34,720 nucleotides of DNA from a virus. Below are positions 13,154 to 21,067 of this stretch, piece by piece. A program made the position numbers and the translations under genes. The stretch covers positions 1 to 34,720 of the IMG/VR virus record IMGVR_UViG_3300033233_001971; one strand, 5' to 3'. Below the pieces are notes generated by a model that was given only the letters and a program-made list of their open reading frames with translations, was not told the origin of the DNA and did not search any database. How positions within the stretch are numbered: position 1 is the stretch's first letter; the number at the start of each line of letters is the position of its first letter.

Positions 13154-14443
13154 ATGTTTATAAATAATATTCCATACGACAAAAATAAAACCCTTTACTG
13201 CTTACTTGCAAATACAGCATATACTGTTTTTCAGGATGTAGACGGTACTTTTAAGGCATTTGCAAGCTGTAGCAACCCCTACAAGGCAGCAGCAGAACAC
13301 AGCACCTTAAAAGGGCTTTATCAGCTTACTATAGATACATTACCTGATGGTATATACCCTCTAATAACTTATGAACAGATTGCAGGGGCTGCTAACCTAA
13401 CAACTGATATTATTTTAGGGGTAGTGGAACTTGAAGTAAAAAATAATCTTGAAGTAAGTAACACCATTATATTTGACACAACACAGACAGCCCTTAATAA
13501 CTCTACCACAACAATACAGGCAGATTTAACAGACGCACTAATAGACATTCAGGGTAGAATTACCGGAGTATCACAGGATTTAGCAGACGTACCTACTATT
13601 ACAAAACAGGAAATTGAAGCTTCTACCATGCTTGCTAAGGAAGCATCTATTAACACAGCTATTACTGCTATTGAAAATATAACCGGTGGTTCAGGTGCAA
13701 GCCTTGCTGAAATTGAAGCTTCTACAGTGCTTGCAAAGGCTTCAGCCCTTACAAGTGTAAATAATAATATTAATAGTAAACCTTCTTTAGCACAAATAGA
13801 AGCATCTAACATGCTTGCAAAAGAAAGCACTTCCCAATTTATAAAGGGTAGCGTAGTTACAACGGTAAAAACAAGTGATGCAAGATTAGCTAATCTTGAT
13901 GCAAAGATATCTGACACTATGAAAACATCAGATCATAGACTTACAAACCTTGATGCACCTATATCAGAGATACCTACTAATCCTATATTATCCGGTAACT
14001 CAACAATTGCACGTATTGCAACATTACCAACACTTGAAGAGATTCAGGCAGGGTTAACAATACCAGAAAATATAATGACTTCAACAGACCCAAGACTTGA
14101 TAACTTAGATGCCCCTGTATCCGGTATACCTGCACTTACAGACGCACTGATTAACAATGCCGGTACGGGTATTGCGTTACTTAATCATAATTACGGGGGT
14201 TCAGATGCCCTTAGATTCACAGATGATAAAGGGGCGGGAATCTATGACGGTAATATTTATGTATATCTCAAAACTGATTATGATAACGGAAACACTCAGG
14301 TTAATTTCATCAAAGCGCAAACCGAAACCGATATAGACGGCAGGTTTGTTACTGATCTTTATCTTGAGCCGTTGAAATGGTACACGCTTGTTTATACAAA
14401 GGCAGGATTTGAACCTACACACACAGAAGTTTATTTAACTTAA
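13154..14443 (+). CDS. Tail or collar fibre protein with repeated shaft, 429 aa
   Basis: The N-terminal 95 residues form a beta-type domain; 100-330 is a low-complexity coiled shaft with two internal repeat types: EIEASTMLAKEAS (153), EIEASTVLAKAS (186), QIEASNMLAKES (214), and RLANLDAKIS (244), RLTNLDAPIS (262), RLDNLDAPVS (314). The C-terminal 90 residues are beta-rich and end like a carboxypeptidase-regulatory-like fold (LKWYTLVYTKAGFEPTHTEV). Such shafts are typical of trimeric fibres. AGGAAATACTGAA precedes ATG 13154; a terminator follows. Confidence 0.7.
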   Translation: MFINNIPYDKNKTLYCLLANTAYTVFQDVDGTFKAFASCSNPYKAAAEHSTLKGLYQLTIDTLPDGIYPLITYEQIAGAANLTTDIILGVVELEVKNNLEVSNTIIFDTTQTALNNSTTTIQADLTDALIDIQGRITGVSQDLADVPTITKQEIEASTMLAKEASINTAITAIENITGGSGASLAEIEASTVLAKASALTSVNNNINSKPSLAQIEASNMLAKESTSQFIKGSVVTTVKTSDARLANLDAKISDTMKTSDHRLTNLDAPISEIPTNPILSGNSTIARIATLPTLEEIQAGLTIPENIMTSTDPRLDNLDAPVSGIPALTDALINNAGTGIALLNHNYGGSDALRFTDDKGAGIYDGNIYVYLKTDYDNGNTQVNFIKAQTETDIDGRFVTDLYLEPLKWYTLVYTKAGFEPTHTEVYLT

Positions 14444-14468
14444 CCCACAGTTACAAACCCACTTAAGA

Positions 14469-14496
14469 AGCAGGGAATAAACCCCCTGCTTTTTTT
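14469..14496 (+). terminator. Terminator closing the fibre cassette
   Basis: AGCAGGG (14469-14475) pairs with CCCTGCT (14484-14490), followed by a run of T to 14496. The next late-type motif begins at 14524. Confidence 0.8.
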
Positions 14497-14515
14497 ATTG
14501 CCTGAAATCTCTGTT

Positions 14516-14559
14516 ACCTCATGAGTATTTATTACATAACGCAAATTAATTAATGAGGT
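14516..14559 (+). promoter_or_regulatory. Late-type motif (14524-14538) between arms that pair over the gpW ribosome-binding site
   Basis: Motif AGTATTTATTACATA. ACCTCAT (14516-14522) just upstream pairs perfectly with ATGAGGT (14553-14559), which contains the Shine-Dalgarno of the gene starting at 14568. Confidence 0.65.
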
Positions 14560-14567
14560 TTCAATAT

Positions 14568-14834
14568 ATGCCAATAGTAGGACAGACACAAACACAGCAA
14601 GACGAACTAACCCACGTTACTACAGTATTAGCCAATGTTCAGGCAGTCATAGAAGGACGTGCAACCTCAGACCAACAGGCATACACAATAGCGGGCCGGA
14701 GTCTACAGAAAATGCCGATTGCAGACCTATTAATGTTGCGTGACCGTTACAAATCGGAATTAAGATCACTTCAAGCTGCTGCAAATATCGCTGCCGGTCT
14801 TGGTTCAGGTAGAAAAATAAGGTTCAGGTTCTAA
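14568..14834 (+). CDS. Head-tail joining protein, gpW family, 88 aa
   Basis: A small helical protein with the gpW pattern: a first helix (TQQDELTHVTTVLANVQAVI), a short basic turn (EGRATSDQQAYTIAGRSLQK) and a second helix (MPIADLLMLRDRYKSELRSL), with a basic tail (GRKIRFRF). In lambda gpW sits between portal and gpFII and stabilises packaged heads. ATG 14568 is preferred over 14553 because GAGGT at 14555-14559 has the right spacing for it. The portal gene follows after one base, as in lambda. Confidence 0.8.
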   Translation: MPIVGQTQTQQDELTHVTTVLANVQAVIEGRATSDQQAYTIAGRSLQKMPIADLLMLRDRYKSELRSLQAAANIAAGLGSGRKIRFRF

Positions 14835-14835
14835 T

Positions 14836-16389
14836 ATGAAAAAATCATTTAAAGAAAGACTAGCTAACCGTTTTGGATATGGCAAACAAACCCAAAAAAG
14901 AAACCGTTATGAATCGGGTTTAGTAACCCGTTTAAATAGTTCTTGGTTAACTAATAACCAGAGTGCAGACGCTGAATTATTAAACAGCCTCAATAAGACC
15001 CGTGCAAGGGCAAGAGATTTAAGCATCAATAACGATTATGCAAGAAATTATCTTAGAAGCCTTGTAACTAACACCATAGGTGCAACCGGCATAGGTTTTC
15101 AGAATAAAGCTAAAAAAAGAAATGGGGATTTAGACGAAGTAAATAACACAATTACAGAAGCAGCTTTTTCAGATTGGGGTAATGTCTCTAACTCTCCGGA
15201 TGTTACAGGTAAACTTTCTTTTCTTGATATTCAGAAAGCTGTTTTAAAAACTGTTGCCCGTGACGGTGAAGTAATCGTATTAATTAAAAAGAACTATAAA
15301 AATAAATATAAATTTAGCCTTCAGGTTTTGGAATGTGATTATTTAGACGAAACCTTAAATAAGCAGCTTGAAAACGGCAGCAGTATAAGAATGGGGGTAG
15401 AGGTTGACCAGTGGGGAAAGGTACAAGCTTATCATTTATTCCAAAATAACCCAGCTGATAACGGCTGGTTACACAGCACAGGACAGAGATATATAAGAGT
15501 ACCAGCAGCAGAGATTATACACCTTTACGATATAGAAAGGGTATCTGCTACCCGTGGGATATCATGGCTGCATAGTTCAATACAACGGCTGTACATGCTT
15601 CAGCAGTATGAAGAGGCTGAACTAACAGCAGCCCGTATATCAGCAGCTAAAATGGGCTTTTTTGAAAGCCCTGATGGTGGCGAACAATATACAGGTGATG
15701 CAGTAGACACAGACGGCAGCATAATTTCAGACGTGGAACCTGGGGCAATGGAGACATTACCAGCAGGTTATAAATTTACCGCCTTTGACCCACAACACCC
15801 AGCAGGAAACTTCAGCCCCTTCTGTAAACATCTTCTAAGAAGTATTGCAGCCGGTTTAGGTGTTTCCTATGTAGCCCTAACAGGTGATTTATCAGAAGGT
15901 AATTATGGAAATGTTAGAGCAGGTTCTATTTTAGAAAGGGATAATTTTAAAGTTGTTCAAAATTGGTTCATGCAGAACTTTATAGCCCGTGTATATGCGG
16001 AATGGTGGGCTGTATATTTAATGCTTCCTTCATGCCCTTTTAAAGTTACAGATGCAGATAGACTTTTTCAGCCTAAGTTTACAGCTAGGGGTTATCAGTG
16101 GATAGACCCGCTTAAAGACAGCAAAGCACAGGCTGAAGCCATTGCAGCCGGTCTTATAAGTAGAACGGAATTACTTGCTGAACAAGGTAAGGACTTTCAG
16201 GAAGTAGTAGAGCAGATAGCAGCTGAACACGCAACCCTTGCAGCATTAGGTTTATCTTTTGATTTATCAAATACTCTTGTTTCCGTGGAAACCATGAATA
16301 GTCAGGTAGATAAACAGGAAGAAGTGCAGGTTATTAAAGATGAGTCTGTACCGGCTGAACCTGTAAAGAAGAAAGTTAAAGCTAAATAG
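14836..16389 (+). CDS. Portal protein, lambda family, 517 aa
   Basis: Forms the dodecameric ring through which DNA passes. Typical lambda-portal features: an N-terminal R/S/N-rich start, ARARDLSINNDYARNYLRSL and TIGATGIGFQNKAK near 55-100, ARDGEVIVLI near 145, IIHLYDIERVSATRGISWLH near 230, and SEGNYGNVRAGSI near 350, then a Lys-rich C-terminal tail. Unlike phages where portal and protease are separate neighbours, the protease here is fused to the capsid, beyond an HNH insertion. The stop codon TAG overlaps a late-type motif. Confidence 0.92.
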   Translation: MKKSFKERLANRFGYGKQTQKRNRYESGLVTRLNSSWLTNNQSADAELLNSLNKTRARARDLSINNDYARNYLRSLVTNTIGATGIGFQNKAKKRNGDLDEVNNTITEAAFSDWGNVSNSPDVTGKLSFLDIQKAVLKTVARDGEVIVLIKKNYKNKYKFSLQVLECDYLDETLNKQLENGSSIRMGVEVDQWGKVQAYHLFQNNPADNGWLHSTGQRYIRVPAAEIIHLYDIERVSATRGISWLHSSIQRLYMLQQYEEAELTAARISAAKMGFFESPDGGEQYTGDAVDTDGSIISDVEPGAMETLPAGYKFTAFDPQHPAGNFSPFCKHLLRSIAAGLGVSYVALTGDLSEGNYGNVRAGSILERDNFKVVQNWFMQNFIARVYAEWWAVYLMLPSCPFKVTDADRLFQPKFTARGYQWIDPLKDSKAQAEAIAAGLISRTELLAEQGKDFQEVVEQIAAEHATLAALGLSFDLSNTLVSVETMNSQVDKQEEVQVIKDESVPAEPVKKKVKAK

Positions 16390-16402
16390 TATTTATAACA
16401 TC
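16388..16402 (+). promoter_or_regulatory. Late-type motif AGTATTTATAACATC
   Basis: Copy of the motif overlapping the portal stop codon. It is followed within 20 bases by a terminator, so any transcript from it would be about 50 nt unless read-through occurs. Confidence 0.55.
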
Positions 16403-16421
16403 AAGTAACCACTTTTCTCTA

Positions 16422-16453
16422 AAAACCCCTTAACTGCAATGGTTAGGGGTTTT
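16422..16453 (+). terminator. Terminator after the portal gene
   Basis: AAAACCCC plus TAAC pair with GTTA plus GGGGTTTT (one bulged T in the left arm). Loop sequence and arms resemble those at 19501 and 22055. Confidence 0.75.
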
Positions 16454-16464
16454 ACTTTCTCAGA

Positions 16465-16479
16465 AGTACTTATTACAGA
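16465..16479 (+). promoter_or_regulatory. Late-type motif AGTACTTATTACAGA in front of the HNH gene
   Basis: Copy of the motif, 86 bases upstream of the HNH ribosome-binding site. TTCTCAGA precedes it as at 8772. TATTACAGAG at its end resembles TATTTACAGAGG at the other side of the HNH gene (17531). Confidence 0.6.
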
Positions 16480-16572
16480 GATAGTTTTAAGTGATTACTT
16501 GATAAATACCCACCTAAAACAATCTTCACTAATTTTATTAGTTTAATTATTTTTATTTAGTGAGGTTGTACC

Positions 16573-17493
16573 ATGCCATATAAAGACCCTGAAAAAAGAA
16601 AAGCCTACAACAGAAGACCTGAAGTTAAAGAGAGAAATAATATTCGCAACAAAAAAAGGTATGCTGAAAATAGGAATACTATTCTTAGCAAAAGAAGAAA
16701 CCAATATAAAGAGGATGAAAAAACAAGGGAAAGAATATCAGTAGAGGGTAAAGCATGGAGAGATGCTAATAAAGATACCATTAGCATCAAGAACAAAGAC
16801 AATTACAATAAAAATCCTACGTTATACAATCTAAGAGCTAAACAGTATAGAGAAACTAACCCTGAAGTAGCCTTAAATTATAGAGCATCTGAAAGGACTA
16901 AATGGGTTCAGTGGTTCACTGATTTAGGTTATACATACTGTACTGATTGCAATAAAGAATACCCTTTTGCAGCTTTAGACTTTCATCATATAGAACCCAC
17001 TACTAAGACTACGGATGTAGCACGGTTATACGCTGGTCAAGCTTTTAACGCTAGAAATATAGATAGAGTCAAGGAAGAACTAAGTAAATGTGTGTGTGTC
17101 TGTAGGAATTGTCATGCTGAATATCGGGCTTTACCTGCTATGTCTCAACAACAAATAAGAAAAGAGCAGTGGTATATATGGTTAAAAAATAATGGCTATG
17201 GTGAATGCTTTAGTTGTGGGTTTGATAAATCAATGATTTCTATAGACTATCATCATATAAATATGACTGAGAAGGAATATGCAATATCAAGATTAATCAA
17301 GGTAGACCTAAATGGTAATAAAAAAAGTAAAATGCGAGAAGCTTTATATAATGAAATAAAAAAATGCATACCTTTATGTTCCTCCTGTCATGCAGTTCTT
17401 CACACAGATAAGGTTATTTCAAGTGATACAAAAAAAATAACCCTCGTAAATAAATTAACAATCATTCAGGACAGATTAAAAATAGCAGCCTAA
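16573..17493 (+). CDS. HNH endonuclease with two HNH modules, 306 aa
   Basis: A probable homing endonuclease inserted between portal and capsid. The first 110 residues are very basic and repetitive (many KR, YK and RN units), probably DNA binding. Two zinc-HNH units follow: C123-x2-C126, DFHH 136-139, C177-x2-CH 181; and C212-x2-C215, DYHHIN 225-230, C269-x2-CH 273. Each is preceded by a similar helix with W (KWVQWFTDLGY, QWYIWLKNNGY). GAGGT precedes ATG 16573. Late-type motifs lie on both sides. Confidence 0.88.
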   Translation: MPYKDPEKRKAYNRRPEVKERNNIRNKKRYAENRNTILSKRRNQYKEDEKTRERISVEGKAWRDANKDTISIKNKDNYNKNPTLYNLRAKQYRETNPEVALNYRASERTKWVQWFTDLGYTYCTDCNKEYPFAALDFHHIEPTTKTTDVARLYAGQAFNARNIDRVKEELSKCVCVCRNCHAEYRALPAMSQQQIRKEQWYIWLKNNGYGECFSCGFDKSMISIDYHHINMTEKEYAISRLIKVDLNGNKKSKMREALYNEIKKCIPLCSSCHAVLHTDKVISSDTKKITLVNKLTIIQDRLKIAA

Positions 17494-17495
17494 TA

Positions 17496-17510
17496 AGTAT
17501 TTATATCAAA
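17496..17510 (+). promoter_or_regulatory. Late-type motif AGTATTTATATCAAA
   Basis: Copy of the motif right after the HNH stop codon and 35 bases before the next copy. Confidence 0.55.
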
Positions 17511-17530
17511 GCTTAAAATTTAATCTTAAT

Positions 17531-17545
17531 AGTATTTATTTACAG
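17531..17545 (+). promoter_or_regulatory. Late-type motif AGTATTTATTTACAG before the protease-capsid gene
   Basis: Copy of the motif that runs directly into the AGAGGA ribosome-binding site of ATG 17553. Confidence 0.65.
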
Positions 17546-17552
17546 AGGATTT

Positions 17553-19487
17553 ATGAAACTAGACAAAATAACAACCGGCATACTTAATAGAAGCTTTACA
17601 TTAGATAATTCAGTAACTTCTAACTTAGATGATAGAACCCTTACCTTTACTTTTAGTTCTGAAGCTCCATGTGTTAGGACTTTTGGAATTGAAGTGCTTG
17701 ACCATTGCCCTACCTCAGTTAATCTTGATAGAGCTAACAGCGGTTCACCTTTACTCTTAGAACATGACCCATTACAACAAATAGGCATTATTGAGGCTGC
17801 ATATATTCAAGATGGTAAAGGGGTTGCGAAGGTTAGGTTTAGTAAATCTACTAAGGCTGATGAAATTTATCAGGACTGTTTAGACAACATACGTAGAAAT
17901 ATTTCCGTTGGTTACTACGTTCATGAAATGTATGAAGACGGTGCAGAAGGTGATAACCCTATATATAGGGTTACATCTTGGGAAGTCTTAGAAATATCAG
18001 TTGTATCTATCCCAGCGGATATAACAGTAGGTGTAGGCAGGGGTTTTGATGATAAGCATGAAACAATTGTTAGAAATTTAGAAATTGAAACAGAAATAAA
18101 TAATAACTCAGAAGTAATTATTAATGAAGCAGAAATTAACACAGAAACCGTTATAGAAGAAAACAGCATCTTAGATGCTGAAACCAATTTAAAAGAAGTC
18201 AACACGCTTACTGATAGTTTTAAGCCTCTTGACGATACAACAAAACCAACAGGAGGTTTTAAAATGTCAGAACAGGAAGTTAATCCCGCAGTTGAGATTT
18301 TAGAAATCGCAACTAAACACAATCAGATAGACTTAGCAAAAAGGGCTATCGCAGAAGGCAAGACAGTAGCAGAGTTTAAGGGCATGGTACTTGAGACTAT
18401 GGGAACCCCTAAACCCGCAAGCACTGTAGAGCTTACCGCAAAAGAGGAAAGACAGTACTCTATCATTAACGGTATTAATAGCAGCCTTAATAACACAAAG
18501 AGTTTTGAACGTGAAATCAGTGATGAGATAGCAAAGAAAAGCGGTAGAGAAACCCGTGGTTTGCTTATGCCTCTTACCATTGGCAACAGGGCCGGTATGT
18601 CTGTTAGTGGTTCTTCAGGTGCTGCCGGTGGTTACACTGTTGCAACTCAGACCATGCCTTTGATTGAACTTTTAAGAAATAAGCTTGCAGTTCAGACAAT
18701 GGGTGCAACTTTCCTTTCCGGTCTTCAGGGCAACATTGCTTTTCCTCGTCAGTCTTTGGCAAATACCCTTGCATGGACTACTGAAGGTGTAGACGCTAAC
18801 AATGCCGGAGCAATGGGCTTTCAAACTGTTCCTATGTCCCCCCGCACCGCTATGGCAACAACCGGTTATACACATCAGTTACTTGCACAATCAAGTATTG
18901 ATATTGAAAACCTTGTCAGACAAGACCTTGTAACAATTATGGCTCTTGGTATTGATGCTGCTGCTATCTTCGGAACCGGTGACAATGGACAGCCTTTAGG
19001 ACTTATCAACGTTGACGGTATCGGCGTAGTTGAAGCAGGTTCTTCACCTTATGCAGACGGTAATACTTTAACGTGGGCTAATGTTGTTGCCCTTGAAACC
19101 GCAGTAGCTGCAAAGAATGCTGATATTGAAAACCTTGGTTACCTCACAAATGCTAAAGTTCGTGGTTTGCTTAAATCAACCGCTAAGTATGCTAATACCG
19201 GTAACCCTATTTGGGAGAACGACACGGTAAACGGTTACAAAGCATTTGCATCTAATCAGGTGCCTTCAGACCTTTCCAAAGGTAGCAGCAACGGTATTCT
19301 TTCCGCTGCAATCTTCGGTAACTGGACTGATTTGATTGTGGGTACATGGGGAAATGCAGTTGAATTGATCGTTGATCCTTACAGCCTCAAGAAGGCAGGA
19401 CAGGTAGAGATCACAGCAATTATCCTTTGTGATGTTGCAATTGAGCACCCTGAATCATTCGCTGTATGTCTTGACATTCTCGCTTAA
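17553..19487 (+). CDS. Prohead protease-major capsid protein fusion, 644 aa
   Basis: Residues 1-165 are an HK97-type (U35) prohead protease: LLLEHDP with H71, RNISVGY with S118 and WEVLEISVVSIPAD with E147 as the likely catalytic triad. An acidic, Asn/Glu-rich linker (about 175-235) leads to the capsid part: delta-like helical scaffold (240-330), then HK97 coat (about 345-644) with GGYTVATQTMPLIELLRNKL, PRQSLANTLAWTTEG and GDNGQPLGLINVDG. Protease and coat genes are usually separate. An internal AGGAGG and ATG 18264 (residue 238) can yield coat alone. Confidence 0.92.
   Translation: MKLDKITTGILNRSFTLDNSVTSNLDDRTLTFTFSSEAPCVRTFGIEVLDHCPTSVNLDRANSGSPLLLEHDPLQQIGIIEAAYIQDGKGVAKVRFSKSTKADEIYQDCLDNIRRNISVGYYVHEMYEDGAEGDNPIYRVTSWEVLEISVVSIPADITVGVGRGFDDKHETIVRNLEIETEINNNSEVIINEAEINTETVIEENSILDAETNLKEVNTLTDSFKPLDDTTKPTGGFKMSEQEVNPAVEILEIATKHNQIDLAKRAIAEGKTVAEFKGMVLETMGTPKPASTVELTAKEERQYSIINGINSSLNNTKSFEREISDEIAKKSGRETRGLLMPLTIGNRAGMSVSGSSGAAGGYTVATQTMPLIELLRNKLAVQTMGATFLSGLQGNIAFPRQSLANTLAWTTEGVDANNAGAMGFQTVPMSPRTAMATTGYTHQLLAQSSIDIENLVRQDLVTIMALGIDAAAIFGTGDNGQPLGLINVDGIGVVEAGSSPYADGNTLTWANVVALETAVAAKNADIENLGYLTNAKVRGLLKSTAKYANTGNPIWENDTVNGYKAFASNQVPSDLSKGSSNGILSAAIFGNWTDLIVGTWGNAVELIVDPYSLKKAGQVEITAIILCDVAIEHPESFAVCLDILA
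18198..18266 (+). promoter_or_regulatory. Internal stem-loop leader and strong ribosome-binding site for separate capsid synthesis
   Basis: GTCAACACGCTT (18198-18209) can pair with AAGCCTCTTGAC (18222-18233) with two C-C mismatches; AGGAGG (18251-18256) follows and ATG 18264 is in frame with the fusion. The same stem halves and a GGAGG stand before the tail-tube gene (21019-21067). The protein linker encoded here is not conserved-looking, which fits a former intergenic leader. Confidence 0.65.
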
Positions 19488-19500
19488 TTAACCCTTAACA

Positions 19501-19535
19501 AAAACCCTCTTAGCCTAACGGTTAAGGGGGTTTTT
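19501..19535 (+). terminator. Terminator after the capsid gene
   Basis: Fifteen paired bases: AAAACCCTCTTAGCC (19501-19515) with GGTTAAGGGGGTTTT (19520-19534), including two G-U pairs, loop TAAC, followed by T. Confidence 0.85.
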
Positions 19536-19538
19536 ATT

Positions 19539-19564
19539 TCTCGTTTGTATTTATTTAAAGGAGA
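19539..19564 (+). promoter_or_regulatory. Late-type motif (19546-19560) in the loop of a hairpin over the next ribosome-binding site
   Basis: Motif TGTATTTATTTAAAG. TCTCGTTT (19539-19546) pairs with AAAGGAGA (19557-19564) apart from one mismatch; the right arm is the Shine-Dalgarno of ATG 19574. Confidence 0.6.
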
Positions 19565-19573
19565 CTAACAAAC

Positions 19574-19843
19574 ATGGAAATACTGATTAAAGAATGTTGC
19601 ATGGTTAACGGTGAATCTGTAAAAGCAGGTGAAATAGTTGAAACCTCAGACAAGACCGCACGGTTATTAATATCAATTGGTAGGGCTGAAGCTTTCACGG
19701 GACAAATGATAATGCAGCCGTTAAAAGAAATCACCGTGGTTCTACCCGCAGAGATTAAAGCAGAGTTTGAAGCAATCAAGGAACATGAGAAAGCACAGCA
19801 GATAGAACCCCATAAGAATAAACGCAAAGGTAAGCATAAATAA
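19574..19843 (+). CDS. Small post-capsid protein, 89 aa
   Basis: A short beta-type domain (VNGESVKAGEIVETSDKTAR, LLISIGRAEAF) and a basic C-terminal tail (HKNKRKGKHK). Small proteins with this KAGEIV-DKTA-LLIS-GRAE layout are common just after the capsid gene in siphoviruses and may be head accessory or connector proteins; their function is not settled. AAAGGAGA precedes ATG 19574, and the stop overlaps the next start (TAATG). Confidence 0.6.
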   Translation: MEILIKECCMVNGESVKAGEIVETSDKTARLLISIGRAEAFTGQMIMQPLKEITVVLPAEIKAEFEAIKEHEKAQQIEPHKNKRKGKHK

Positions 19844-20127
19844 TGAGCTTCACAGAAGACTTAGCAAACATGATATACGGCGACTTTTCTACCGTTGCGA
19901 CTATAGGAAACAACCCCGTTAAGTGTATCTTCAATGCACCTTACAAAGCGGTGAACATGGCGACAGGACAGCTTGAAACAACCGCACCTGAAGCACACTG
20001 TTTAGCTGCTGATGTAGCAGCCGTGAAACATAAGGACACGGTAATAATCAACGGGGTTACATACAAAATCAAAGGTATTGAACCTGATGGAAACGGAATC
20101 ACAGTGCTGATTCTGTCAAAGGACTAA
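19843..20127 (+). CDS. Head-tail connector, FII-like, 94 aa
   Basis: Size, position and pattern fit the gpFII-type joining proteins: N-terminal helix with FTEDLANMIYGDF, then a small beta barrel with VKCIFNAPYKAV, then HKDTVIINGVTYKIKGIEPD and VLILSKD, the usual final strands. It would cap the portal-gpW ring and receive the tail. Starts in the stop of the previous gene; the next gene begins two bases after its stop. Confidence 0.65.
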   Translation: MSFTEDLANMIYGDFSTVATIGNNPVKCIFNAPYKAVNMATGQLETTAPEAHCLAADVAAVKHKDTVIINGVTYKIKGIEPDGNGITVLILSKD

Positions 20128-20129
20128 CA

Positions 20130-20603
20130 ATGGAAACAATCAGACAGCAGATTATTAATTATCTCGATACAATCTTTAAGGGTATTCAAGTAGACCCCGA
20201 CCCTTACGCACCCACGAATTATAACTATTCTATTGATGAAGTTTTCTGTTGGGCGACAGATTACATACCCCGTGAAAGTACAATCACGCTGCTTTACAGG
20301 GACACAGACGAAACCACAGAACCCTTAACCATTGGCAGGGGCAGCTTTGACCAACACAGGTTAACTGTAGAGGTAGATATTATCTCTGCTTTAGTCAATA
20401 ACACGGCTGCTGATGCACGGTTGATGCTTGCAGACCTAAACAAGGCAATAGGGCAGGACTTTAGCCTTGGTGGTCTTGCACAGTCTACAAGTGTTACAAG
20501 CAATACAATTAGCGTGATGAAAGAGGAAACGCAGATTGTAAACCTGTCTGTAAATCTACAAATAACGTATATAACCAAGTCATATAATCTGTATGAAAAG
20601 TAA
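20130..20603 (+). CDS. Tail terminator-like protein, 157 aa
   Basis: By position (after the connector, before the tube) and by mixed alpha/beta layout with a long central strand pair (HRLTVEVDIISALVNN) followed by a helix (AADARLMLADLNKAIG) and two final strands (IVNLSVNLQITYIT), this looks like a tail terminator of the gpU type, which ends tail growth and joins tail to head. The primary sequence alone is not decisive. The end overlaps a late-type motif copy. Confidence 0.55.
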   Translation: METIRQQIINYLDTIFKGIQVDPDPYAPTNYNYSIDEVFCWATDYIPRESTITLLYRDTDETTEPLTIGRGSFDQHRLTVEVDIISALVNNTAADARLMLADLNKAIGQDFSLGGLAQSTSVTSNTISVMKEETQIVNLSVNLQITYITKSYNLYEK

Positions 20604-20613
20604 TTATTACAGG
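20599..20613 (+). promoter_or_regulatory. Late-type motif AGTAATTATTACAGG
   Basis: Copy of the motif that overlaps the stop of the previous gene and the AGGAG ribosome-binding site of ATG 20628. Confidence 0.55.
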
Positions 20614-20627
20614 AGATAAATTTAACT

Positions 20628-20822
20628 ATGAAGATTCAATTTTGCAGCGGAAACGATGTAGTAACAGTAGGGAAGTATACCTTCAGGCTTTGCGAGATCA
20701 AGGAAATTCCTGCTGATATTGCAGAGGCACTTTTAAAGAAGACTTCTAACAAGTTTATTAAGGTTGAAGAAGTGGTAGAGGTAAAGGAAAAAAAGGAGAC
20801 AGGAAAAGGTGCTACTAAGTAA
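20628..20822 (+). CDS. Small hypothetical tail-region protein, 64 aa
   Basis: Not recognised. A small beta-type domain (VVTVGKYTFRLCEIKEIPAD), a helix (IAEALLKKTSNKF) and a Lys/Glu-rich tail. The layout echoes the 89-residue post-capsid protein (domain, LL-containing helix, charged tail), so the two could be distant relatives. AGGAG precedes ATG 20628. Confidence 0.55.
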   Translation: MKIQFCSGNDVVTVGKYTFRLCEIKEIPADIAEALLKKTSNKFIKVEEVVEVKEKKETGKGATK

Positions 20823-20994
20823 AGAAGATTATGAAACTAGGGACAGGTTAACAGAATTATTGAACCCCGTTAATTTAACGGATGTAGAGAAAGATCAAGT
20901 TTACCGTTTGTTAATTGGATTAGTAAGGATTCAATCAAGGCAGGATGCAAAGGTACAGCAGCAGTTAATTAAGATTATAACAGAGAGTTTTTAA
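20809..20994 (+). CDS. Small helical protein, 61 aa (GTG start)
   Basis: Not recognised. An acidic helical protein (SKEDYETRDRLTELLNPVNL, VEKDQVYRLLIGLVRIQSRQ). It starts at GTG 20809 inside the previous gene, with AAGGAG about 11 bases upstream, so coupled translation is likely. It ends before the tail-tube leader hairpin. Confidence 0.5.
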   Translation: MLLSKEDYETRDRLTELLNPVNLTDVEKDQVYRLLIGLVRIQSRQDAKVQQQLIKIITESF

Positions 20995-21018
20995 AACTCT
21001 TCATTAAAACAAGAAACA

Positions 21019-21067
21019 GTCAACACGCTTTTTAAGCCTCTTGACATATAACGGAGGCTATAAAATG
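21019..21067 (+). promoter_or_regulatory. Stem-loop leader and ribosome-binding site of the tail-tube gene
   Basis: GTCAACACGCTT (21019-21030) pairs with AAGCCTCTTGAC (21034-21045) around TTT, with two C-C mismatches, followed by CGGAGG (21052-21057) and ATG 21065. It is the twin of the element inside the protease-capsid gene at 18198. Confidence 0.65.

Noticed and set aside
21041-21064. TTG start for the tail-tube gene
   Set aside because: It lies in the leader hairpin and has no ribosome-binding site; ATG 21065 has GGAGG at ideal spacing.
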